Shown here piece after piece: positions 1 through 7,562 of a DNA stretch of 11,196 nt. The DNA comes from Archangium sp. (GTDB lineage Bacteria > Myxococcota > Myxococcia > Myxococcales > Myxococcaceae): NCBI GenBank assembly GCA_016793585.1, contig JAEUJR010000250.1:1-11196 (forward strand), written 5' to 3'. Made by a program: the position numbers and the translations under genes. The notes beneath the pieces were generated by a model. It was not told where the DNA came from. It was given only the letters and a program-made list of their open reading frames with translations, and ran no database searches. Numbering within the stretch: position 1 is the stretch's first letter; each line of letters begins with the position of its first letter.

Positions 1-1
1 C

Positions 2-1123
2 TGCCCACAGACCCCGTATGCCACAGGCAATTTCCTCACTCCGTTCGACAGCACGTCGGTCATGCTGTCGGGCGGAGGCTACTGTTATCCCCCTCGAGGC
101 ACCCTCTCGGCGCTCGATGTTGTTGGAGTCGTCAATTTGTACGGTGCTCGAAGGGCCATTGTCGATAATTTTAGTGTGTTTCCAAATGGCTGGGATTCCG
201 ACATGCCGCGAATGTTGGCCGACGTGAACGGTGACTCCTACGACGATGTGGTTGGGTTCGGACCTTGGGATGTATGGGTATCTCTGGGCACTGGTTCAGG
301 GGGGTTCTGGAGTCCCACTTCATGGTCCTCGGAGTTCACTGGAAGTGGTGGGTGGCGGAGTTCGAGGCATCCCCGAATGCTGGCGGATGTAAACGGCGAC
401 CAGAAGGCAGACATCATCGGCTTCTTCGACACGACAGTCGTGGTCGCGCTCTCGTCAGGGACTGGCTTTGGCGCAGGGCAAACCTGGCACAACGACTTCA
501 CGTTCGCTCGGGGTTGGGATCCCATTCGTGAGCCCCGGTTCGTTGCCGACGTCAATGGCGACAGGCAGGCCGACATCGTCGCGTTCGGAGGGCGGGAGGT
601 GCTCGTCGCCCTTTCCACCGGCACTCAGTTTGGACCGCTCCAAACCTGGGGCAACGAACTGGTTGGGTCTCCTGCCAGCGGGGCTACGCCGTTCGGCTGG
701 AACTCGATCCACACCCCTCGTGCCGTCGGTGACGTGAACGGAGACGGCATGGCCGACATCATCGGCTTCGGGTCTTCTGGTGACGTGAGGGTCGGACTCT
801 CCAACGGGAGCCGCTTCCAGGCGACAGCCACCTGGATCAACAACTTCGGGTTCGCTCAGGGCTGGAGTGGCGAACTGCACCCCCGAATCGTCAAAGACTT
901 CGACGGTGATGGCCGTGCCGACATCGTCGGATTTGGAGAGCGGGTGTGGGTCTCGAGTTCGACAGGTTCGGGGTTCAGCGCGCCTGTGGAGGTCCTGAAT
1001 CAGTTCGTTCACAACAAGGGGTGGACTGTTCGCAACAACCCGCGAGCCGTTGCCAGGTTGAACGGCGGCCAGGCTGACATCGTCGGGTTCGGAGACAGGG
1101 GCGTTCACGTCTTCTTGCGGTGA
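2..1123 (+). CDS. Secreted metzincin-like peptidase fragment with C-terminal FG-GAP/VCBS repeats (5' partial)
   Basis: The frame is open from base 2 to the TGA at 1121-1123 (373 codons), so the true start lies upstream. Visible residues 1-50 resemble the end of a metzincin (astacin/matrixin-like) catalytic domain: DSTSVM (16-21) looks like the Met-turn, and LSALDVVGVVNLYG (35-48) matches the helix ending in LYG that closes such domains. The zinc-binding HExxH would be outside the window, so peptidase activity is inferred. Residues from about 65 to the end are six repeats of 54-61 residues, each with PR-x(3)-DVNGD-x(3)-D followed by a GFG-like turn; this is the Ca-binding signature of FG-GAP/VCBS beta-propeller blades. 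Such repeats commonly serve as adhesion or substrate-binding parts of exported proteins. Codon use is visibly less GC-biased than in the genes downstream. The FG-GAP call is strong; the peptidase call is moderate. Confidence 0.8.
   Translation, partial: CPQTPYATGNFLTPFDSTSVMLSGGGYCYPPRGTLSALDVVGVVNLYGARRAIVDNFSVFPNGWDSDMPRMLADVNGDSYDDVVGFGPWDVWVSLGTGSGGFWSPTSWSSEFTGSGGWRSSRHPRMLADVNGDQKADIIGFFDTTVVVALSSGTGFGAGQTWHNDFTFARGWDPIREPRFVADVNGDRQADIVAFGGREVLVALSTGTQFGPLQTWGNELVGSPASGATPFGWNSIHTPRAVGDVNGDGMADIIGFGSSGDVRVGLSNGSRFQATATWINNFGFAQGWSGELHPRIVKDFDGDGRADIVGFGERVWVSSSTGSGFSAPVEVLNQFVHNKGWTVRNNPRAVARLNGGQADIVGFGDRGVHVFLR
221..1090 (+). repeat. Six tandem FG-GAP/VCBS protein repeats
   Basis: The Asp codon opening each DxNGDxxxD-like loop falls at 221, 386, 548, 731 and 896, and the equivalent position in the last copy is 1055. 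Steps are therefore 165, 162, 183, 165 and 159 bp (54-61 codons). Copies 1-4 carry DVNGD and copy 5 carries DFDGD, all followed by an Asp that completes the Ca-binding loop. Copy 6 reads RLNGGQAD and lacks the acidic first and fifth positions, so it is probably unable to bind Ca. The copies are conserved as protein and diverged as DNA, so this is an old repeat, not a recent expansion. Confidence 0.85.
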
Positions 1124-1229
1124 CTGGTCGGGAATCAGGTCGGGCGTGCGCACGAACCTGCGCAGCCTGCCTGTCTGGAATTCGGCGACTGGCGGCCCCG
1201 TTCTGCCGCTCACTACAGTCACCCCTTCC
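1124..1229. other. Intergenic spacer with a possible hairpin
   Basis: This 106-bp gap lies between the FG-GAP gene and the phosphoesterase gene. It contains an imperfect hairpin at 1136-1160: an outer CAGGT/ACCTG pair (1136-1140 with 1156-1160) around the self-complementary CGTGCGCACG (1145-1154). There is no T-run behind it, so it is not a textbook intrinsic terminator, though it could stall or protect a transcript end. I see no convincing promoter boxes. Confidence 0.3.
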
Positions 1230-2087
1230 ATGGCGAAAATGACCCGACGAAACGTGCTCTCTGCCGTCTCCGCGGCCGTCCTCGCTCCTGCCGCCGCTCG
1301 CGCCGAACGCCGCCAGGAGCGCCGCGAGTCGTTCGAGGTCACCCGCGTCGAGCTCTTTCTCGAGAGCCTCGACCCGGCCCACGACGGCGTGCGGCTCGCG
1401 CAGCTGTCAGACCTGCACATCGGCTCTGGCGTTCCCGACGGCCGCATCATCTCGGCGGTGAACGCGCTCAACGAAGAGAAGCCCGACTTCGCGGTGCTCA
1501 CCGGAGACTTCGTCACCAGCCGCTTCGACCCCTACGAGCGCGTGCCGCAGCTGCTCGAGCGCATCGAGCCCCAGTCGTGGGCGGTGCTCGGCAACCATGA
1601 CCACTGGAGTGACGCCAGCGCAGTCACCCTCGGCCTCGGGAAGGCGAACATTGGCGTGCTGCAAAACCAGCACACGAACGTGCGTGTGCGCGGGGTCGAC
1701 CTGTCAATCATTGGCATCGACGACAGCACCACGAAGAACGACGACGTCGCGGCGGCGTTTCGCGGCACCCGGCAGAACACCTCTCGCCTCGTGCTCACCC
1801 ACACGCCCGCCTGTGCCGGCAAGCTCCCGGCCTGGGAGGACGTGCTCTGCCTCTCGGGCCACACCCACGGCGGCCAGTGGGACGTGCCTCGCCTCACCGA
1901 GGGCGTCTTCAAGCGCGCCGGCCAGCCCTGGTACCGCGGCCACTACCGCGTTCGTGGAAATCAGCTGTACGTCAATCGTGGCATCGGCTTCGGGCGCGGC
2001 ACCCGGCTTCCTCGGGTCAATTCCGAACCAGAGCTCACGCTCATCACACTGCGTCGCTCGGAACCCACCATGAAGGTTGCGGAATGA
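1230..2087 (+). CDS. Tat-exported metallophosphoesterase, YkuE-like
   Basis: This is a calcineurin-type metallophosphoesterase of 285 residues with the five metal-ligand blocks in order: DLH (61-63), GD (92-93), GNHD (121-124), a lone His in LTHTP (191) and GHTHGGQ (210-216). The family uses a two-metal centre to hydrolyse phosphoesters; the substrate cannot be read from sequence. The C-terminal block LYVNRGIGFGRG and the closing ELTLITL strand are typical of the YkuE group, which includes exported envelope enzymes. The N-terminus has a twin-arginine motif and hydrophobic stretch (TRRNVLSAVSAAVL) ending in AAARA, so export by the Tat pathway with signal peptidase cleavage near residue 25 is likely. 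I chose ATG 1230; ATG 1239 gives a shorter Tat leader and is equally plausible. An in-frame GTG at 1146 would put 28 extra residues before the twin arginines and is unlikely. No strong ribosome site is visible. Confidence 0.88.
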   Translation: MAKMTRRNVLSAVSAAVLAPAAARAERRQERRESFEVTRVELFLESLDPAHDGVRLAQLSDLHIGSGVPDGRIISAVNALNEEKPDFAVLTGDFVTSRFDPYERVPQLLERIEPQSWAVLGNHDHWSDASAVTLGLGKANIGVLQNQHTNVRVRGVDLSIIGIDDSTTKNDDVAAAFRGTRQNTSRLVLTHTPACAGKLPAWEDVLCLSGHTHGGQWDVPRLTEGVFKRAGQPWYRGHYRVRGNQLYVNRGIGFGRGTRLPRVNSEPELTLITLRRSEPTMKVAE

Positions 2088-2257
2088 TGGAGTTTTGATT
2101 GCCCTCAAGTGGGGCGTGAAGGTGATCCGAGTCGGCGCTGCACCAGGCAGCAGCAATCGCCCGGGTTGGAATGATCCGAAGTCACGACAAACTCTGACTT
2201 TCGTCGATGGCGCATCGGTTGCTCTGAGGTTGGGTCTCTACCCGGCCCTGGAGCCTT
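2088..2257 (+). promoter_or_regulatory. Upstream region of the chemosensory operon, with paired direct repeats
   Basis: This 170-bp non-coding stretch is the only sizeable gap before the six-gene che unit and so is where its promoter should lie. It holds two copies of an imperfect direct repeat, TGATCCGAGTC (2123-2133) and TGATCCGAAGTC (2172-2183), starting 49 bp apart, a layout compatible with a regulator binding on nearly the same helix face. No clear sigma-70 or sigma-54 boxes were recognised. A GGAG at 2250-2253, four bases before the ATG at 2258, is the likely ribosome site. The regulatory role is inference. Confidence 0.4.
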
Positions 2258-4843
2258 ATGCGCAACAACCAGCCCGTCACCGACCGCGAGGTCGAGCTCT
2301 CGACCGAAGACGTCATCGTGTCGGTCACCGACCCACGCGGCATGATTCTGTCTGCGTCTCCCGACTTCGTGCGCATCTCGGGCTTCACCGAGGCTGAGCT
2401 CATCGGGCAGCCGCAGAACCTCGTCCGCCACCCTGACATGCCGCCTGAAGCGTTCGCCTCGCTCTGGCAGACGATTCAGAAGGGCCGCACGTGGATTGGC
2501 TTCGTGAAGAACCGCACGAAGCAGGGCGACTTCTACTGGGTGAAGGCCGACGTCTCGCCCGTGTACGAGGGCTCGCGGCTCGTCGGCTACCGCTCGGTGC
2601 GGACGCGCCCCAGCCGCGACGAGATTGAACGTGCCGCGAAGCTGTACGCCGACATCAACGCCCGTCGCGTCAAGAACCCCTTCCACGAGTCGCGCTTCTC
2701 GGCCGGGCTCGCGAACCTCAGCGTGCGTACGCGCATCGTCGCCGGCATGGCTGCTGCGGTCGGCTCGGTGCTGCTCATCGCCGGGCTCGCCTGGTCTTCC
2801 GTCGAGCGCCTCGGCGCGAAGGAGTCGGAGCTGGGCGCCGCGCGGCAGCAGGTCGTCGCCGACGTGCACACCAGCCAGATTGGCAGCGACCTCTCGTCGG
2901 CCGTGAAGTCGGCCATCATCTCGAGCCGGCCGCAGGAGGCGAAGGCCGACGTCGAGAAGGCCATCGCGGCCGGGCGCGCGGCGCTCGCCTCGTCACGGGG
3001 CAGTGGGCTCTCGGAGGCCGAGCTGGCGCAGATCACCAGGCCCTACGAGGCCATGGTGGCGCTCACCCAGCAGGAGCTGATGCCACGCCTCGAGAAGAAC
3101 GGCGGCAGGGCCGACGCCGAGGTGCAGGCCATGGAGCGCCGGCTCGCCGTGCTGGAGCGCGAGGTGCACGACTCGGGCGACCTCGCGCTGGCCGCCTTGC
3201 AGGCGCGCGCCGACGAGGGCACGGCCGCCTTCAAACACGAGGTGTCGGGGCTCGAGGTGCTGCTCGCCGTGCTCGCGGCCGTCGCGGTGCTCGTTCAGCT
3301 GCTGTTGCTCGGCGCAGGCCTGCTGCGCCCCCTCAGCCGAAAGCTCCACACCGCGACCGACGCTGCCAATCGCATCGCCGCCGGTGACCTCGGCACCACC
3401 TTCGCGGTGCAGCACGACGACGAGGTGGGCGTTCTCATCGACCGCCTCGCCTCGGTGCAGTCGTCGCTGAAGGCGATGATGTCAGACGCACGGCAGCTCT
3501 CTCGCGCCTCGGTCGAGGGGCAGCTCTCGGTGCGCGCCGACCCGACGAAGCACCAGGGCGAGTACCGGCGAATCATCGAGGGCGTGAACTCCACGCTCGA
3601 CTCCGTCATTCGGCCGCTCACCGCCGCCGCCGCGAACGTCGAGCAGATCGCCGCGGGCCGGCTGCCCGAGCCCATCACCGACGAGTGGCGTGGTGACTTC
3701 AATCGCCTCAAGCAGAACCTCAACACCGCCACCGCCTCGGTGAAGGCGCTCGTCACCGATGCTGCGATGCTGGCCGACGCAGGTGTCGCTGGCCGGCTCG
3801 AGGTGCGCGCCGACGGCTCCCGTCACCAGGGCGACTTCAAGCGCATCGTCGAGGGCGTCAACGCCACGCTCGACTCCATCATCGGGCCAGTGAACGCGAC
3901 GATGACGGTGCTGGGTGCGATGGGCCAGGGCGACCTCACCCGCCGCGTCGAGACGCCGTACCGCGGGCAGCTCGAGACCCTGCGCGTCGCCGTCAACAGC
4001 ACGAGCGAGAAGCTGCAGACCACCATCAGCGAGGTCGTCGCCACCGCGGCGCAGCTGGCCGCTGCAGCCGAGCAGGTGCGCGCCACCAGTCAGTCACTCG
4101 CGTCGGCCGCCACCGAGCAGGCCTCGAGCGTCGAAGAGACGAGCTCGAGCGTCTCGCAGATGGCCGCCAGCATCACGCAGAACGCCGAGAGCGCGAAGCT
4201 CACCAGCGGGCGCGCCGAGAAGGCCGCGCGGGAAGCGAGTGAAGGTGGCTCGGCCGTGCGCCAGACGGTCGAGGCGATGAAGCAGATCGCCGTGCGCATC
4301 GGCATCATCGACGACATCGCGTACCAGACGAACATGCTCGCGCTGAACGCCGCCATCGAGGCCGCCCGCGCCGGGGCCCACGGCAAGGGCTTCGCCGTCG
4401 TCGCCGCCGAGGTGCGCAAGCTGGCCGAGCGCAGTCAGGTCGCCGCGCAGGAGATTGGAACGCTCGCGGGCGGCAGCGTGAAAGACGCCGAGCGCGCGGG
4501 CAGCCTCATCGGCGAGGTGGTGCCGGCCATCACGCAGACGAGCGAGCTCGTGCAGGAGATTGCCGCCGCCTCGCAGGAGCAGTCGACCGGCGTCGGGCAA
4601 ATCAACGCCGCGATGAACCAGATGAACAAGACGACGCAGCAGAACGCCGCCGCCAGCGAAGAGCTCTCGGCGACGAGCGAGAAGATGGCGGCTGCGACGT
4701 CGCGCCTCGAGGCCGTCATCGGCTTCTTCTCGAACGGCGCCAAAGCGCCCACCCGGCAGCCGGGCTCGGTCGTCGACGCCGTCGCGCTCGGCAAGCCGGT
4801 GCGAGCGACCCCGGCCGACGACCGCTTCGTTCCCTTCTCGTGA
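2258..4843 (+). CDS. Methyl-accepting chemotaxis protein with Aer-like PAS domain and tandem HAMP modules
   Basis: This chemoreceptor (861 residues) controls the CheA kinase encoded downstream. An N-terminal PAS domain (about 15-115) is strongly Aer-like: VRHPDMP (56-62), AFASLW (65-70), GRTW (76-79), VKNR (83-86), GDFYWV (90-95). TM1 is about 160-182 and TM2 about 332-356. The roughly 150-residue helical segment between them should be periplasmic, so both cytoplasmic (PAS) and periplasmic input are possible. A HAMP domain follows TM2 (about 357-408), then four more HAMP-like modules to about 590, with 410-451 and 501-542 close duplicates. The signalling tip contains [17 protein letters not shown] (690-706) and [16 protein letters not shown] (711-726). 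Plausible methylation pairs are E626/E627, Q773/E774 and E801/E802. There is no NWETF-type CheR tether; the C-terminus ends VPFS. The start is set by GGAG four bases upstream and by the PAS boundary. The function is sure, the ligand unknown. Confidence 0.96.
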   Translation: MRNNQPVTDREVELSTEDVIVSVTDPRGMILSASPDFVRISGFTEAELIGQPQNLVRHPDMPPEAFASLWQTIQKGRTWIGFVKNRTKQGDFYWVKADVSPVYEGSRLVGYRSVRTRPSRDEIERAAKLYADINARRVKNPFHESRFSAGLANLSVRTRIVAGMAAAVGSVLLIAGLAWSSVERLGAKESELGAARQQVVADVHTSQIGSDLSSAVKSAIISSRPQEAKADVEKAIAAGRAALASSRGSGLSEAELAQITRPYEAMVALTQQELMPRLEKNGGRADAEVQAMERRLAVLEREVHDSGDLALAALQARADEGTAAFKHEVSGLEVLLAVLAAVAVLVQLLLLGAGLLRPLSRKLHTATDAANRIAAGDLGTTFAVQHDDEVGVLIDRLASVQSSLKAMMSDARQLSRASVEGQLSVRADPTKHQGEYRRIIEGVNSTLDSVIRPLTAAAANVEQIAAGRLPEPITDEWRGDFNRLKQNLNTATASVKALVTDAAMLADAGVAGRLEVRADGSRHQGDFKRIVEGVNATLDSIIGPVNATMTVLGAMGQGDLTRRVETPYRGQLETLRVAVNSTSEKLQTTISEVVATAAQLAAAAEQVRATSQSLASAATEQASSVEETSSSVSQMAASITQNAESAKLTSGRAEKAAREASEGGSAVRQTVEAMKQIAVRIGIIDDIAYQTNMLALNAAIEAARAGAHGKGFAVVAAEVRKLAERSQVAAQEIGTLAGGSVKDAERAGSLIGEVVPAITQTSELVQEIAAASQEQSTGVGQINAAMNQMNKTTQQNAAASEELSATSEKMAAATSRLEAVIGFFSNGAKAPTRQPGSVVDAVALGKPVRATPADDRFVPFS
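3485..3883 (+). repeat. Internal duplication of a HAMP-pair unit within the receptor gene
   Basis: Receptor residues 410-451 and 501-542 align without gaps with 25 of 42 identities by my count, sharing VRAD, HQG, EGVN and TLDS, at a step of 91 residues (273 bp; copies at 3485-3610 and 3758-3883). The intervening segments (about 451-497 and 543-589) also look like HAMP modules, with AAGRLPEPI and GQGDLTRRV at the characteristic turn. The simplest reading is duplication of a two-HAMP unit, giving about five modules in series. Confidence 0.75.
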
Positions 4844-4853
4844 AGGTGCCGAC

Positions 4854-5363
4854 ATGACGCCCACGACGCCCATCGAAGACGAGAACGCCGAAGTCACCAC
4901 GCAGCACCTGCTCTTCGTGCTCGGCGCCGAGACGTTCGCGGTGCACATCGCGCAGGTGCGGGAGATCATCGAGTACGCGGGCGTGACGACGGTGCCGATG
5001 ATGCCGCCGGTGCTCAAGGGCGTCATCAACCTGCGCGGCCGCGTGGTGCCGGTGGTCGACCTCTCGGTGCGCTTCGGCCGCGAGCCCACCACGCCAGGCA
5101 GGCGCGCGAGCGTCGTCATCGCCGAGGTGAGCGCCGACGACACCAGGCACCTCGTGGGCGTGATGGTGAACGCGGTCTCTGAGGTCGTCGAGCTGCCGCC
5201 GTCGGCCATCGAGCCCCCGCCCGGCTTCGGCGCGTCGATTCGTGACGCCTTCATCTCAGGCATCGCGCGGCACAAGGACAAGTTCCTCGTGGTGCTCGAC
5301 GTCGCGAAGGTGCTGTCGGTCGAAGAGCTGTCGTCACTCGATGGCCAACGCACGAGCCACTGA
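4854..5363 (+). CDS. cheW: Chemotaxis coupling protein CheW
   Basis: This 169-residue CheW is the adaptor linking receptor tips to CheA in signalling arrays. The CheW fold spans about 17-160: LLFVLGAETFAVHIAQVREI (19-38), VPMMPPVLKGVINLRG (47-62), then RVVPVVDLSVRFG (63-75), which is the diagnostic core, and a closing FLVVLDVAKVLS (144-155). Length is typical of a single-domain CheW. It starts 10 bp after the receptor stop, and AAGGTG at 4843-4848 is a good ribosome site five bases before the ATG. The first 16 residues are polar and poorly conserved. Its position between receptor and cheA in one transcript implies a dedicated ternary complex. Confidence 0.96.
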   Translation: MTPTTPIEDENAEVTTQHLLFVLGAETFAVHIAQVREIIEYAGVTTVPMMPPVLKGVINLRGRVVPVVDLSVRFGREPTTPGRRASVVIAEVSADDTRHLVGVMVNAVSEVVELPPSAIEPPPGFGASIRDAFISGIARHKDKFLVVLDVAKVLSVEELSSLDGQRTSH

Positions 5364-5364
5364 C

Positions 5365-5643
5365 ATGTTCTCGCTCGTCGCCATCGATGCCACCTGCTCC
5401 CGCCTCGCCGGAACGCTCGACATCGGCGCGATGAAAGAGGCGAAGCCACTGCTCGCGAGCGCGTGCGCGACCGGCGTGCGGCGCTTCGACCTCTCGGGCC
5501 TCGAGCTCATCGACACCGCAGGCGTGCAGCTGTTGCACTGGCTCAAGACGTACCACGCGAAGGATCTCACCCTCGTCGGCGCTCCGAAGGTGGTGCAGCG
5601 CACGTTCGCACTCATCGGCCTCGGCGCGATGGTGTCGTCATGA
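5365..5643 (+). CDS. STAS-domain protein (anti-sigma-factor antagonist-like)
   Basis: This is a small protein of 92 residues consisting of one STAS domain, the fold of SpoIIAA/RsbV anti-anti-sigma factors and MlaB. The FDLSGLELIDTAGVQLL block (41-57) is the core: in classical antagonists a Ser in the matching DSSG-type loop is phosphorylated by a partner kinase, and here the loop reads DTAG, so Thr51 is the candidate. LTLVGAP (68-74) is the next strand and VVQRTFALIGL (76-86) the last helix. The ATG is 1 bp after the cheW stop, and the TGA overlaps the cheA ATG as ATGA, so its amount is tied to CheA. STAS genes do occur beside cheA in some proteobacterial clusters, but their role is poorly defined. 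An upstream in-frame ATG at 5341 would add eight residues and overlap cheW; neither start has a strong ribosome site. I infer a part in kinase output or a partner switch. Confidence 0.85.
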   Translation: MFSLVAIDATCSRLAGTLDIGAMKEAKPLLASACATGVRRFDLSGLELIDTAGVQLLHWLKTYHAKDLTLVGAPKVVQRTFALIGLGAMVSS

Positions 5644-7562
5644 CGCCGAACATTCCGCCCATCTTCTTCGACGAGGCCAGAGACCTGCTCGAGGTGTTTC
5701 AGCAGGGGCTGCTCGACCGTGGCGCGCGCGACGCCGAGGCCATCAACGCGCTGTTCCGCAGCGCGCACACGCTCAAAGGCGCCGCCGGGTTGTTCTCGCT
5801 CGAGGGGGTCGTGCAGTTCGCGCACGCGGCCGAGGCCGTGCTCGAGGCGGTGCGCTCAGGCACGGTGGCGCTCGACGACGCGACCGTGAAGGCGTTGCTC
5901 GAAGCGCACGACGAGCTCGAGCGCCTCATCGACGAGGTGGCTCAGGGCCACGAACGCCAGGGCGACCAGAGGCTGGTGCAGGTGTTGCTCGCTCGCGCAG
6001 GTGGAGCCGCCGTTCCTTCGGCGCCCGTCGAGCAGGCGCCTGCGAAGCACCGGTACAGCGTGTCGGTGCGTTTCGGCGCGCCGGTGATGCGCGAAGGCTT
6101 CGACCCCATCGGCTTCATCGGCTTTCTGGCGACGCTGGGTGAACTCTCGGACTGCGAGGCGACGTTCCCCGAGCTGCCTGAAGGCGACGCCTTCGACCCG
6201 ACGTGCTGCTACCTGCGGGTCGACGCCACGCTCGTCACGCCCGTCTCGGCCGAGACGGTGCAGTCGACGTTCGAGTTCATTCTCGACAGCACGCAGGTGG
6301 TGGTGACCGAGGTCGTCGAAGCCGCGCCACCACCCCCGCCTCCGCCGCCCGCGCCGCCGTCGCTCGAGAGCGCCACGCCGCGCGCCGCCGAGACGCGCCT
6401 GGTGAAGGTGCCCGCCGACCGCCTCGACGAGCTCATCGACCTCGTCGGCGAGCTGGTCATCGCGGCGGCTGCCAACCAGGCCGTCGCGTCGCGCAACAAA
6501 GACAGCGCCGCCGCGGAGTCGCTCGCCACCCTCAACCAGCTCGTCGGCAGCATTCGTGACACCGCGCTCGGCCTGCGCATGGTGCCCGTGGGTGAGACGT
6601 TCTCCCGCTTTCACCGCGTGGTGCGCGACCTCTCGAAGCAGCTCGGCAAGTCGATTCAGCTCGAGCTCGCCGGCGCCGACACCGAGTTGGACAAGTCGCT
6701 CGTCGACCGCCTCGTCGACCCGCTCACGCACATCGTGCGCAACTCGCTCGACCACGGGCTCGAGACCGAAGCCGAGCGCACCGCCGCGGGGAAGCCCCCG
6801 ACGGGCACGCTGCGCATCTCGGCGATGCACGAAGGTGGCAGCGTCGTCATCGACGTCTCCGACGACGGGCGCGGGCTCAACCGGCCCCGCATTCTCGCCA
6901 AGGCCATCGAGAAGGGCCTGGTGCCCGCGGGCGCGAAGCTGGCCACCGAAGACATCGACGAGCTCATCTTCCTGCCCGGCTTCAGCTCGGCCGACCAGGT
7001 GAGCGAGCTCTCGGGCCGCGGCGTGGGCATGGACGTCGTCAAACGCACCATCGAGGGCCTGCGCGGCACGGTGGAGCTCTCGTCGGAGGATGGGAAGGGT
7101 ACGCGCTTGCGGCTCCGGCTGCCGCTCACCCTCGCCATCATCGACGGGTTTGGCGTTTCGGTCGGCGCCGGCCGGTGGATTGTTCCCCTCAAATCGATAC
7201 ACGAATGTCTCGATTTCTCGACCGTCGTCGAGAGCGAGCCCCACCACCGGTTGTCGATTCGCGGCCAGGTGGTGCCCTTCGTTCGGCTGCGTGAGGTCTT
7301 CGCGCTGCCGGGAGAGCGGCCACCGAAAGAGAGCGTGGTGGTGGTGGAGCACGCCGACAAACGCGTGGGCCTCGTCGTCGACGCGCTGCACGGCGCGGTG
7401 CAGACCGTCATCAAGCCGATGGGCCCCCTCTTTCAGCACATGGAGGGCGTCGGCGGCGCCACCATTCTCGGCACCGGAGACGTCGGCTTCATCCTCGACG
7501 TCGGTCAGCTCGTTCGAAAGGTGGCCGCGCCGCGTGCACGCGCGAAGGAGGCCACATGCTGA
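5640..7562 (+). CDS. cheA: Chemotaxis histidine kinase CheA
   Basis: This 640-residue class II histidine kinase autophosphorylates and passes phosphate to receiver proteins. Domains in order: HPt/P1 (about 1-120) with the phospho-acceptor His43 in SAHTLKGAAG; an intermediate domain (137-226) with the DP(I/L)...LG...LP...FDP..CYLR pattern found in many proteobacterial CheAs in the P2 position; a Pro-rich linker (230-240, nine Pro in eleven residues); P3 dimerisation helices from VKVPADRLDELIDLVGELV (255-273); and the P4 ATPase with N box HIVRNSLDHGLE (364-375), G1 DDGRGL (408-413), F box near FLPGFSSA (444-451), G2 GRGVGMDVV (459-467) and GKGTRLRLRLPL (485-496). A CheW-like P5 spans about 497-627. 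All catalytic boxes look intact. The start codon overlaps the STAS stop (ATGA); readings from further upstream run through the STAS gene and are not supported. Confidence 0.97.
   Translation: MTPNIPPIFFDEARDLLEVFQQGLLDRGARDAEAINALFRSAHTLKGAAGLFSLEGVVQFAHAAEAVLEAVRSGTVALDDATVKALLEAHDELERLIDEVAQGHERQGDQRLVQVLLARAGGAAVPSAPVEQAPAKHRYSVSVRFGAPVMREGFDPIGFIGFLATLGELSDCEATFPELPEGDAFDPTCCYLRVDATLVTPVSAETVQSTFEFILDSTQVVVTEVVEAAPPPPPPPPAPPSLESATPRAAETRLVKVPADRLDELIDLVGELVIAAAANQAVASRNKDSAAAESLATLNQLVGSIRDTALGLRMVPVGETFSRFHRVVRDLSKQLGKSIQLELAGADTELDKSLVDRLVDPLTHIVRNSLDHGLETEAERTAAGKPPTGTLRISAMHEGGSVVIDVSDDGRGLNRPRILAKAIEKGLVPAGAKLATEDIDELIFLPGFSSADQVSELSGRGVGMDVVKRTIEGLRGTVELSSEDGKGTRLRLRLPLTLAIIDGFGVSVGAGRWIVPLKSIHECLDFSTVVESEPHHRLSIRGQVVPFVRLREVFALPGERPPKESVVVVEHADKRVGLVVDALHGAVQTVIKPMGPLFQHMEGVGGATILGTGDVGFILDVGQLVRKVAAPRARAKEATC
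7545..7551 (+). promoter_or_regulatory. Strong ribosome-binding site for cheR
   Basis: AAGGAGG lies within the end of cheA, four bases before the ATG at 7556. It is the strongest Shine-Dalgarno match noticed in the operon and fixes the cheR start, even though the gene overlaps the cheA stop by 7 bp. Confidence 0.8.

Noticed and set aside
1146..1229. GTG start at 1146 for the phosphoesterase
   Set aside because: It would place 28 non-signal-like residues before the twin-arginine leader and would lie inside a hairpin; ATG 1230 or 1239 gives a normal Tat signal.
455..1516. 353-codon minus-strand frame across the FG-GAP and phosphoesterase genes
   Set aside because: It spans two clear plus-strand genes and an intergenic hairpin, with low-complexity translation and no domain.
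4094..5449. 451-codon open frame on the minus strand across the receptor, cheW and the STAS gene
   Set aside because: Same shadow effect; it crosses gene boundaries and has no recognisable domain.
5463..5639. Longer CheA beginning upstream of 5640
   Set aside because: The extra residues are an off-frame reading of the STAS gene; the HPt domain begins naturally just after ATG 5640.
6335..6357. Run of CCN repeats in cheA as a possible regulatory or slippage repeat
   Set aside because: It encodes an in-frame Pro-rich linker between CheA domains, a common place for such sequence.
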